Positions 25,497 to 33,631 of a DNA stretch of 64,000 nt are shown piece by piece. The stretch comes from Micromonospora sp. NBC_01813 (GTDB lineage: Bacteria > Actinomycetota > Actinomycetes > Mycobacteriales > Micromonosporaceae): the NCBI RefSeq assembly GCF_035917335.1, contig NZ_CP109067.1, forward strand, positions 4,339,001 to 4,403,000. The letters run 5' to 3'. The stretch's first letter is position 1; every line of letters begins with the position of its first letter. The notes beneath the pieces were generated by a model. The model saw nothing but the letters and a program-made list of their open reading frames with translations. It ran no database searches and was not told the origin of the DNA. Position numbers and translations under genes: made by a program.

Positions 25497-27346
25497 CCCG
25501 GCTGACACCACCAGCGGGCGGGGCAGTCACCATCGTCAACTGCCCCGCCTGCACCACCAAAGACCCCGGTGCCGTCGCTGGCGCGGAGTGTCGCCGCTGC
25601 GGCGGCCACGGCAAACGGCGCGCACAGCTCGTCCTCACCGTCGCGAACATCGACACCGGAGCCGTCACCTCCGCCACCGTGACACCCGGCTCGATCTTGC
25701 CGACCCGCGACGCCGACAACCTCTTCTGGTGCCTCGATCTGACCCCGGTCGTCGCCGACCTCGCCGACGAAGTCGGCGCGACGCACATCTACGAGCCAGA
25801 CCAGCCCGACGACCCGGTCTTCGCCCCGTGGACCGACCTGCCGAAAGGTTGGCAGCCCGACCTGCCCGCCGCGCAACGTCTCGCCTACGAAACCGAGGCG
25901 ATCGCCGACGAGGCCCGCGACCCGTGGCAGATCTGGCTCGGACGCAGCACCGAACCGCCACCTGCCGACCCGGCACGCCGGCTCGCCAACCTCTGCGAAG
26001 TCGCCGAACTACTCTGCCTCGACCTGGTCATCGAAGCCCGCCGAACCACACCCGACAGTGACACGCTCGGCTGGGACGTACGCTTCGAACTGCCCGGCAG
26101 CCCGGCCGGTGACCGCCTCGCCCCCTGGTCCGACCTGGCCGAAGCCACCGTCATGACCACCGTGAACCGAGCCGCCGCGAACCTGGTCGAGCACGGCCGG
26201 CACGCCCCCGCCCACTACATCGCCCCCCGCACTGGCAACGCCGACGGCGGCCCCGGCACCAGGGACGTCACGAGCCTCGGCCCGCCCAAGGTCGACGTCG
26301 ACCAGCTCGAACGCCGCATTCTCGCCGACTGCACCACCCTGCTGACCGGCGAGCCGACACCCGGCGCGCACGCCATCTGGCGCGACGGTCGCTGGTGGCA
26401 CACCACGCTGCGGCTTGCGGGCAAGGCCGCACACCGGGCCTGGCAGCCGCCCCCGCCCTCATGGCAGGGCCCGCCGATCCCGTACGCCCCGTGCCCGAGC
26501 TGCCCGCCCACCCCTGACCTGAGCCTCTGCCAGTGCCCCCGGATCGGCGGCTGCCTCACCTGCCACGGCACCCACCGGATTTTCCACGGCACGACCGTCT
26601 CCATCTTCGACGGTGGCCGCCGGGTCCGGCACCTCACCTGGCCAACCCCACACCCCACCGAGTACGCCGCCCTACCCGTCGTCGCCCCGCCGGTCGACAC
26701 GCAGTCCAGTAGTCAACTTGTCCGTCAACTACCGCCCGAGTACCAGCTCCGGCCCCAGCTCACCGCACTCGGCTTCGACCCGGACGGCATCGCACCACTG
26801 ATCGACGCCAGCTACCTGCCGGAGCACGATCTGCTCGACGGCCACGTCTGCCTGCCCCACGCCGACGCCGATCCACTGGACACCTACCTGCGGCACGTCA
26901 CCACTGGGCAGCCCGGCGGCCGGATCCTCTTACAGGTCACCCCATCGGCCGCCCCGTCACTGGCCACCATGGTCAGGCTCGTGCACGCTCTCGGCTTGGT
27001 CGTTGTGCTGTCCGTCGCTGACCACCGCGCCAATGCAGGTGCGCCCAACCTCGTACAAGGGCTTCGTTGGGGTGCCCGCGTCGCGCCGCCCGATGCCACC
27101 ACCGACCTACTCCGCTGGGCCCCCGGCGCTCACCACCGCACCGTCTCCCGTGCCGTCGACCATGCCCTGCGCGATCTCCGCAACGCCAGCGACCGCGCTG
27201 TGCCCACCGACCCGTACACCGCGATCCCGGTGCCCACCAACATCAACACCGTCAGTGTTGGCGTCGGCCACTCTCGTGACGTGCTGCTGGTCAGGACGAC
27301 CCGGTGCTCCTGCTCACCACACTCGCCGCCAAGTACCCCGGTGTGA
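25493..27346 (+). CDS. Cysteine-cluster unknown protein of accessory module
   Basis: A 617-residue protein I cannot assign to a function. Two cysteine clusters look zinc-binding: C17-x2-C20-x12-C33-x2-C36 near the start, and C334-x2-C337 with C346, C348, C354 and C357 in the middle. Each sits beside a DnaJ-zinc-finger-like CxxCxGxG fragment (CRRCGGHGK, CLTCHGTHR). The last about 250 residues resemble the protein cut by the window edge at 63063-64000 (for example RQLPPEYQL against WQLPEHYQV, and a matching LVHALGLVVVLSVADH / LVRGLGLALDLTVTDH). It overlaps DivIVA-like upstream and the small gene downstream. Context with GntR regulators suggests a mobile-element or variable-locus cassette. Confidence 0.7.
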   Translation: MTRLTPPAGGAVTIVNCPACTTKDPGAVAGAECRRCGGHGKRRAQLVLTVANIDTGAVTSATVTPGSILPTRDADNLFWCLDLTPVVADLADEVGATHIYEPDQPDDPVFAPWTDLPKGWQPDLPAAQRLAYETEAIADEARDPWQIWLGRSTEPPPADPARRLANLCEVAELLCLDLVIEARRTTPDSDTLGWDVRFELPGSPAGDRLAPWSDLAEATVMTTVNRAAANLVEHGRHAPAHYIAPRTGNADGGPGTRDVTSLGPPKVDVDQLERRILADCTTLLTGEPTPGAHAIWRDGRWWHTTLRLAGKAAHRAWQPPPPSWQGPPIPYAPCPSCPPTPDLSLCQCPRIGGCLTCHGTHRIFHGTTVSIFDGGRRVRHLTWPTPHPTEYAALPVVAPPVDTQSSSQLVRQLPPEYQLRPQLTALGFDPDGIAPLIDASYLPEHDLLDGHVCLPHADADPLDTYLRHVTTGQPGGRILLQVTPSAAPSLATMVRLVHALGLVVVLSVADHRANAGAPNLVQGLRWGARVAPPDATTDLLRWAPGAHHRTVSRAVDHALRDLRNASDRAVPTDPYTAIPVPTNINTVSVGVGHSRDVLLVRTTRCSCSPHSPPSTPV

Positions 27347-27552
27347 CGCTCACCGTGCTCCTCACCCCGGACCGCTACGAAGTCCACCTACCGCGGGAAC
27401 CGCGACCACCCGCCGAAACCAACGCGGGCCCTCTCAAGGTCGTCTTCACCGCCCCGACCCTCGCCGAAGCGGTCGCCGCCGCCGGCTCCGCGCCCCCTGA
27501 ACCGATCGAGGTACGTGCAGCGCAGGGCAGAGACGACGGGGACTGGAATTGA
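27304..27552 (+). CDS. Small unknown protein overlapping the cysteine-cluster gene
   Basis: An 82-residue product from a GTG at 27304 in another frame, overlapping the end of the preceding gene by 43 bases. The segment LLTTLAAKYPGVTLTVLLTPDRYEVHLP resembles the C-terminal end of the paralogue at 63063-64000 (FITEVRRLAATQPGHAATIRLHPDGTHT), where it is part of one continuous protein. So this is either a separate, coupled gene or a C-terminal piece split off by a frameshift around 27280-27300. A TGA at 27277-27279 closes its frame upstream. Confidence 0.5.
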   Translation: MLLLTTLAAKYPGVTLTVLLTPDRYEVHLPREPRPPAETNAGPLKVVFTAPTLAEAVAAAGSAPPEPIEVRAAQGRDDGDWN

Positions 27553-27604
27553 GATGACGCGCGTCACCGGGGTTGCCGGTGGCCCGCGTTGGTGCAGTTG
27601 GGGA

Positions 27605-27647
27605 TGGAGCCCCGGGCCGGGATCGAACCGGCGACATCTCGCTTACA
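27605..27647 (-). repeat. Duplicated tRNA-Thr 3' half (attachment-site copy)
   Basis: These 43 bases match 29919-29961, the 3' half of the intact tRNA-Thr gene, at 42 of 43 positions; the only change is at 27614. The copied part runs from the anticodon through the variable and T arms to CCA. There is no 5' half next to it, so it is not a tRNA gene. This is the classic scar of integration into a tRNA 3' end. Confidence 0.85.
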
Positions 27648-27873
27648 CCTTCTGCCCGCTTCGTCCGGCGCGCCCCGTCGACCGTTGTCGAGCTTTGGCC
27701 GCGCAAGCATCACGAGCAGGTGGCCAGACTTCGCCTCGTGGCGCTCAGGTCCGGCCGGTCTACAAGACCGATGTTGCCTTCTGCCGCCTCGCTGCACCCT
27801 ACGCGTCACTCCAGCACAGGCACGCAACCCAACGCATGCCTTCACACACAGAAAGTCAGCCTTGCGGGGCAAC

Positions 27874-27909
27874 CTGCTAACCTTCCTGCTAATCTTCCTG
27901 CTAATCACG
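27874..27909. repeat. Three tandem 12-bp repeats upstream of the AlbA/GHKL gene
   Basis: Unit CTGCTAATCTTC occurs at 27874-27885 (one change), 27886-27897 and 27898-27909 (last three bases changed). The array ends about 30 bases before the GTG start of the cargo gene. The spacing near a gene start fits an operator array for autoregulation by the winged-helix protein it precedes, but a simple slippage repeat is equally possible. Confidence 0.6.
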
Positions 27910-27941
27910 GATGAGCAGGAAGACGCAGGGAAGGCCCCGCA

Positions 27942-29711
27942 GTGAACGCTGAAGAACTAGCCGAGATCGTGGAGAACCTCCGCATACTGGGCAGCGATGT
28001 AGCAGACGTTGAGGTGAAGAGAGCGCTCGGCGGCCTACCTCGAAGCGTCCGGGAGACTCTCTCCTCGTTTTCTAACACGCACGGCGGCGTCATCATTCTC
28101 GGCCTAGACGAGAGTGACGGGTTTGCCGCCACCGGCCTGATCGATGCCGCGAAGATTGCCGCAAACTTTGCCTCGACTTGCTCAGATGAGATGGAACCTC
28201 CGGTCCGCGCATTGGTGAAGATTCAGGAATTTGAAGGCACACAGGTGCTAGTGGCCGAGATTCCAGAAATTGACCGAAGCCAGAAACCCTGCTACTACAA
28301 GGGTGCCGGGTTAACGAAAGGTGCCTACATTCGCGTACATGATAGCGATCGACAGTTGTCTAGCTACGAAGTTCAGGTAATGCTGTCTTCTCGCGGGCAG
28401 CCTTTAGATGATTCCCAACCGATCCCAGGCGTCGGTCTAGAGGAACTTGATCGAACCCTAACCACCTTGACAGTCCTCCGACTGAGAGAAAGTCGGCCGT
28501 ACGCATACCGCGATCTCGAAACAGACGGGGTCCTACGAAAAGCCAAAATTTTGACTTCTGACGGCAACGGAGACGAAGTGGTCTCGCTAGCCGGCTTGAT
28601 GGCGTTGGGCAAGTACCCACAAGAACACTTCCCCCAACTCATGCTCAGCTTCGTGCACTATCCGACTGACTCTGGGCAAGACAACGAAACTGGAGTTCGC
28701 TTCCTCGACAGCATCGCCATCGAAGGTCCGATTCCCGCTATGGTCCGGGATGCCATGAGCGCCATACGCCGCAACATGGCTCGTCGGTCCATCGTAACCG
28801 GCGCTGGACGCCAGGACATTTGGGAGTACCCCGAGACGGCCCTCAGAGAAGCAATCACGAACGCCCTAGTGCACCGCGACCTATCGCCAGCAGCTCGGGG
28901 CACGCAAGTGCAGGTCGAGATGTACCCCAACCGGCTGGTGATAAAGAACCCTGGCGGACTGTACGGTCCAGTGACCGTAGAGAACCTCGGAGAGGAGGGT
29001 GTTTCTTCGTCGCGAAACGCCTTACTTCTTCGAATTCTGGAAGACGTTCCGATCCCCGGAGAAGAACGGACGATCTGCGAGAACAGAGGGTCTGGAATTC
29101 GCGCAATGGTCGGCTCATTGCGTCGAGCCGGGATGACTGCACCAATATTTGACGACAGAATCTCAGCTTTCGTCGTCGGCTTCCCGAATCACTCCCTACT
29201 GAACAACGAAACAGTGCAGTGGATCACGAGCCTAGGCGAGGCCAAACTAACCGACAGCCAATGTCTAGCTCTTGCCATCCTCCACAATGGATCTTCGCTT
29301 GATAACGCCACTTACCGAAAGGCCGCAGGATTAGATTCCAGGGTGGCCACCATAGAACTACAAGACCTCGTGGCTCGCGAATTAGTCGAGCAGATCGGCA
29401 CTAGAAGATGGGCGCGATACAAACTTTCTCCTCGCGTCGAACAGCACACAGAACATGGAGAGCGCCCGCGTCGCCGAGCACCTGCGGACCGACGGCAAGA
29501 AATCTTGGATGCCCTTGGAGAACAGACACTGTCTCGCGCCGAACTGGCTGATGCAACCGGGCTGACTGATCAAACCGTTCGCCGTTGGCTCCTGGTTCTT
29601 CGACACGAAGGATTGGTAACGACGACAGAGGGCTCCACTTCAAGCAAAAACACGAAGTACCGTCGCATCGCCGGCAGACAACTAGACCAGCCCTTGCCAT
29701 TTACCAGCTAA
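27942..29711 (+). CDS. AlbA_2/GHKL ATPase-like protein with winged-helix C-terminus
   Basis: A 589-residue protein of the Schlafen-AlbA_2 plus HATPase_c_4 type (often labelled transcriptional regulator or RecG-like). The AlbA_2 core is VRETLSSFSNTHGGVIILGL at about residues 36-55, with KGAYIRV further on. The GHKL N-box is ALREAITNALVHRDL near 300 and the G-box is NRGSGIRAMVG near 381. Two winged-helix stretches close the protein (about 430-490, and ELADATGLTDQTVRRWLLVL near 540). It is the only gene in the tRNA-Thr insertion and its codons are visibly AT-richer. Related proteins occur in mobile and defence islands; regulation or phage defence is inference. Confidence 0.8.
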   Translation: MNAEELAEIVENLRILGSDVADVEVKRALGGLPRSVRETLSSFSNTHGGVIILGLDESDGFAATGLIDAAKIAANFASTCSDEMEPPVRALVKIQEFEGTQVLVAEIPEIDRSQKPCYYKGAGLTKGAYIRVHDSDRQLSSYEVQVMLSSRGQPLDDSQPIPGVGLEELDRTLTTLTVLRLRESRPYAYRDLETDGVLRKAKILTSDGNGDEVVSLAGLMALGKYPQEHFPQLMLSFVHYPTDSGQDNETGVRFLDSIAIEGPIPAMVRDAMSAIRRNMARRSIVTGAGRQDIWEYPETALREAITNALVHRDLSPAARGTQVQVEMYPNRLVIKNPGGLYGPVTVENLGEEGVSSSRNALLLRILEDVPIPGEERTICENRGSGIRAMVGSLRRAGMTAPIFDDRISAFVVGFPNHSLLNNETVQWITSLGEAKLTDSQCLALAILHNGSSLDNATYRKAAGLDSRVATIELQDLVARELVEQIGTRRWARYKLSPRVEQHTEHGERPRRRAPADRRQEILDALGEQTLSRAELADATGLTDQTVRRWLLVLRHEGLVTTTEGSTSSKNTKYRRIAGRQLDQPLPFTS

Positions 29712-29918
29712 GGGCCGACAACACCGGCAAAAGGGAAAAGCCGCAGCCGAGGCAAAGTCCAGAAGGGCTGCCGTCCCGCGTGCCATCCAACCTTGCCAAA
29801 GCTCAGTGACCGCAGCCGGCGCACACACGGTTACCCGAGTGGTCGGCGCGGCTTGCGCCCCACACGCCGCCGCCGAAGCCGGCCTGGCTCCACCGGGCTG
29901 GACTTCCCAGGCTGGTGC

Positions 29919-29995
29919 TGGAGCCCCCGGCCGGGATCGAACCGGCGACATCTCGCTTACAAGGCGAGTGCTCTGGCCATCTGAGCTACAGGGGC
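29919..29995 (-). tRNA. tRNA-Thr (UGU anticodon)
   Basis: Complete cloverleaf on the minus strand. The acceptor stem GCCCCTG pairs with CGGGGGC, the D stem is GCTC/GAGC, the anticodon stem CTCGC/GCGAG encloses CTTGTAA (anticodon TGT), and the T arm is GCCGG-TTCGATC-CCGGC. The discriminator is T and CCA is encoded (29919-29921). Its 3' half is the attachment site of the insertion to its left, which left the gene intact. Confidence 0.95.
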
Positions 29996-30109
29996 AGTGT
30001 CGTACAGGGTCAGCATAGCCACTGACGTGGCGTTACCGCCGCATCGGCCGGTCTGTCCTATCGATCTTTCCCGCTGTCGGCCGGCCTGCGGCGACCGGAA
30101 GGTCGACGG

Positions 30110-30129
30110 AGGGTGGTGATCACCACCCT
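30110..30129. promoter_or_regulatory. Perfect 20-bp palindrome upstream of MsiK-type ATPase gene
   Basis: AGGGTGGTGATCACCACCCT is a perfect palindrome about 200 bases before the msiK-like start, in a 335-bp gap (29996-30330) that otherwise holds no gene. The size and symmetry fit a dimeric repressor site. The binding protein is unknown; the sequence differs from the LacI-like sites at 42 kb. A GAGAGGAAG ribosome site precedes the ATG at 30331. Confidence 0.4.
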
Positions 30130-30330
30130 GGTTTCCGTTAAGTCCCTAAATCTGCGGTACTGGTAGGCCGTCCCGGTCTTGGCAGCCGGCCAAATCCCGT
30201 TTACCGTGGCGTGACACGAACGACACGTGGCCACGCGGCCGGGTGCGTCCGTGGGCCGGCGTAGAGCGCCGGTCGCTCCTTCACTCGGATCGTCCGGCAC
30301 GTTCCTGCCGGTGGAGAGGAAGCATCAACC

Positions 30331-31422
<1,092 letters not shown>

Positions 31423-31466
31423 GCGACACCACTGACAGCCGGCGCTGACCGGCACCCGGCACGAGA

Positions 31467-31501
31467 GACGGCCGGCCTCCCCGCAAGGGAGGCCGGCCGT
31501 C
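31467..31501. terminator. Perfect 15-bp stem-loop, bidirectional terminator
   Basis: Arms GACGGCCGGCCTCCC (31467-31481) and its complement (31487-31501) with a five-base loop CGCAA, between the convergent msiK-like and PL9 lyase genes. No T tract follows. Location and stem strength support termination from both sides. Confidence 0.75.
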
Positions 31502-31569
31502 CGCCGTTCATCGGTTCCCGCTCGGGTCGAGCTACCAGTCGATCGTTCGCCGTCGGGCGACCGCACCGG

Positions 31570-33375
31570 TCACTGCGTCACCACGCGACCGCCGAAGGTC
31601 ACCACGAGACGTCCGTCGGAGGCGAAGGACCAACCCAGAGCGCCGGAGTACGTCGAACACCGGGATCCGTTCGAGCCGGACCAGAACTGGTTCGAGCTGT
31701 CGGAGTTTCCGATGATCCGGTCGGTGGAGCCGCTGTCACACGAGGTGTTGTCGCGGAACACCGAGGAGCCGCCGTCGAAGTTGAAGTTGCGTTCCTCGCT
31801 GCCGATGCCGACATTGTTCGACACGGTCATCGTGCCCAGGTTCCGGTTGTAGGTGAAACCGTGCTTGCCGTTGCCGTACGCGATGTTGCCCCGGATGATG
31901 TGGTTGACGCCGATGTCCTCGCCGCCGAGCTTGTAGCCGTTTCGGTCGCCGTTGCCGGCCTGACCTCCGTTGCTCAGGGTGCCATTGTCGTAGGCGAGGG
32001 AGTTCTCGATCGTCACCGCGCCGATCGCGCCGGTGTCGCTCTTGGTGTAGAGGTCGTAGCCGTCGTCGATGTTGTTGTGGGCCACCGTGTACCGGAAGAT
32101 GTTTCCGGGGCCGACGGTGAGCTTCGGGGCAAAGCCGTCCGCGTCCTCGCCGTCGGAGTCGACGTTGTCGTGCGACACCGCGCTGAGCACCAGGTTGTTT
32201 GACGGCCACTGGTCGCGGGGTGCACCGGCGACCAGCCGCGACAGCTGCAACCCCGAGTCGCGGTTGTGACGGGTCACCGTACGTTCGATGATGTTGTTGT
32301 TGCCGGCGAGCAGGATTCCGTTGTCACCGGCACGTTCGACGACGATGCCGTGGATGTGCCAGTACGACCCGCCGACTTCGATCCCCCGGTTGGCCGGGTC
32401 CTCGCTCTGTGCGGAGAAGTTCAGCACCGGGGTCTCGCCGGGGTACGCGTACAGCTTCTTGCGCGCGTTCGACGTGCCGTTGTTGCCCTGGCCGATGGTG
32501 ATGGTCTGCGAGTAGCGGTAGGTGCCGCCGCGCAGGTAGATCGTCCCGCCGGCGGCGATCCGGGTGATCGCCGAGGTGAGGGTCGTCGGGTTCGAGATGG
32601 TTCCGGCCGCGCTGTCGCTGCCGTTGGGCGCCACGTACAGCGTGTCGCCGGTCGTCGGGGGTGCCGTGGTGGGCGGGGCCGTGGTCGGTGGTGCCGTGGT
32701 CGGTGGTGCGGTCGTGGCCGGCGGCGTCGTCGGGGCCGGACCACCGCCGATGGTGTCCACGCTGACATCGTCGAAGCTGGCACCGGCGTACCCGGTGACC
32801 AGTGCGATCCGGCCGGAGCCGAAGGCACCGTCACTGCCGGAGCCGATCTGGCTGCCGTTGACGAAACCGCGGATGGTGCTGCCGCTCGACTCGATCCGCA
32901 GGGTGTACCAGGTGCCGGTGGCGACGCTCAGCGACGCCGAGCCGAGCACGGTGACCGAGCTTCCGTTGACCACCTGCAGTTCGGCACGGTTGCTGTTGAT
33001 CAGCGCCAGTCGGTACATCTTGGTGTTGCTGGCGACCCGGGTGGCGATGCCGACGAACCGGTTGGAACCGTTGAACGACAACGGCTTGACCCGGGCCTGC
33101 AACTGGTAGTCGGTCCAGCTGGTGCTGCCGGCGAAGAACCGCGCCAGGTTGCTGCCGGTGTTGTCCTGCCGCAGCACCTGGCTGCCGTCGGAGACGACTT
33201 CCCAGCTGCCACCGGACTTGGACCAGCCGCTGGTTCCGCCGCTTTCGAAGTCGTCGGAGAACAAGGTGGCCGCCTGGGCGTTGGTGGTCACCCCGACGAT
33301 CAGCGCCGCGGTGATGGCGCTCGCACCGAGCGCGGTCAACAGGCCGCGTCGGCGATTTCTCCCTCTGCTCTGCAC
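31570..33375 (-). CDS. Secreted PL9-type pectate lyase with N-terminal accessory domain
   Basis: A 601-residue secreted beta-helix polysaccharide lyase. The signal peptide (RGRNRRRGLLTALGASAITA...) ends near AQA-A at about residue 36. An N-terminal jelly-roll-like domain (FSDDFESGGTSGWSKSGGSW, then YTLRIESSGSTIRGFVNGSQ) may bind glycans. A linker of APPTT repeats follows, then a right-handed beta-helix of the PL9 type (GGTIYLRGGTYRYSQTITIG, GNNNIIERTVTRHNRDSGLQ, SDGEDADGFAPKLTVGPGN). It would cleave polygalacturonate or rhamnogalacturonan outside the cell. The GTG at 33375 has AAGGAG upstream; a longer frame reaches 33399. Confidence 0.85.
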   Translation of the reverse strand: MQSRGRNRRRGLLTALGASAITAALIVGVTTNAQAATLFSDDFESGGTSGWSKSGGSWEVVSDGSQVLRQDNTGSNLARFFAGSTSWTDYQLQARVKPLSFNGSNRFVGIATRVASNTKMYRLALINSNRAELQVVNGSSVTVLGSASLSVATGTWYTLRIESSGSTIRGFVNGSQIGSGSDGAFGSGRIALVTGYAGASFDDVSVDTIGGGPAPTTPPATTAPPTTAPPTTAPPTTAPPTTGDTLYVAPNGSDSAAGTISNPTTLTSAITRIAAGGTIYLRGGTYRYSQTITIGQGNNGTSNARKKLYAYPGETPVLNFSAQSEDPANRGIEVGGSYWHIHGIVVERAGDNGILLAGNNNIIERTVTRHNRDSGLQLSRLVAGAPRDQWPSNNLVLSAVSHDNVDSDGEDADGFAPKLTVGPGNIFRYTVAHNNIDDGYDLYTKSDTGAIGAVTIENSLAYDNGTLSNGGQAGNGDRNGYKLGGEDIGVNHIIRGNIAYGNGKHGFTYNRNLGTMTVSNNVGIGSEERNFNFDGGSSVFRDNTSCDSGSTDRIIGNSDSSNQFWSGSNGSRCSTYSGALGWSFASDGRLVVTFGGRVVTQ

Positions 33376-33392
33376 GGGCACTCCTTCGGTTG

Positions 33393-33412
33393 GCACCACG
33401 ACGTCGTGGTGC
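33393..33412. promoter_or_regulatory. Perfect 20-bp palindrome just upstream of the PL9 lyase
   Basis: GCACCACGACGTCGTGGTGC lies 18 bases before the PL9 start codon, within the probable 5' untranslated region. It could be a repressor site or an mRNA hairpin affecting translation. Its sequence is not related to the GCAAA/TTTGC sites near the LacI gene. The remaining bases of the 256-bp gap to the PL1 gene (33376-33631) show no other clear feature. Confidence 0.4.
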
Positions 33413-33631
33413 GCCTGGGGGTGGGCCGGCGAGTGTCTCGCCGACCCACCGCTGGTAGCGCCGACCGGGGCCGTGGAGGGGTGCGGGAAACCCGGGCTGT
33501 AGTCGCCCGTACCCCTGGGTCCTGGTCGGTTGTGGGCCCGCGGGCAGCGGGGCCGCCACTGCCCGCGGGGGTCTGGTGGGATGAGCCGCCGAGGCCGCAG
33601 CCGGCTCAGACCGGCAGCCGGGGTCTGTGGC

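Larger units (their letters stand above)
27605..29961. mobile_element. Low-GC genomic insertion at tRNA-Thr(UGU)
   Basis: A segment of about 2.3 kb flanked by the two tRNA-Thr 3'-half copies, carrying one large gene. Its base composition is clearly lower: two 60-base lines counted by hand inside the gene (28141 and 28321) have 53% and 47% GC, against 75% for a line in the neighbouring msiK-like gene. No integrase or excisionase is visible, so it is either a decayed element or a satellite moved by another element's integrase. Bases 27648-27941 hold only a short hairpin near 27760 and the 12-bp repeats; 29712-29918 holds nothing I can identify. Confidence 0.7.

Noticed and set aside
27740-27775. 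Short hairpin CGGTCT-ACA-AGACCG inside the island, possibly a tRNA anticodon arm
   Set aside because: No acceptor, D or T arm can be built around it.
30058-30300. 80-residue minus-strand frame upstream of the msiK-like gene
   Set aside because: No ribosome site, no motif, and it contains the palindromic regulatory region; treated as intergenic.
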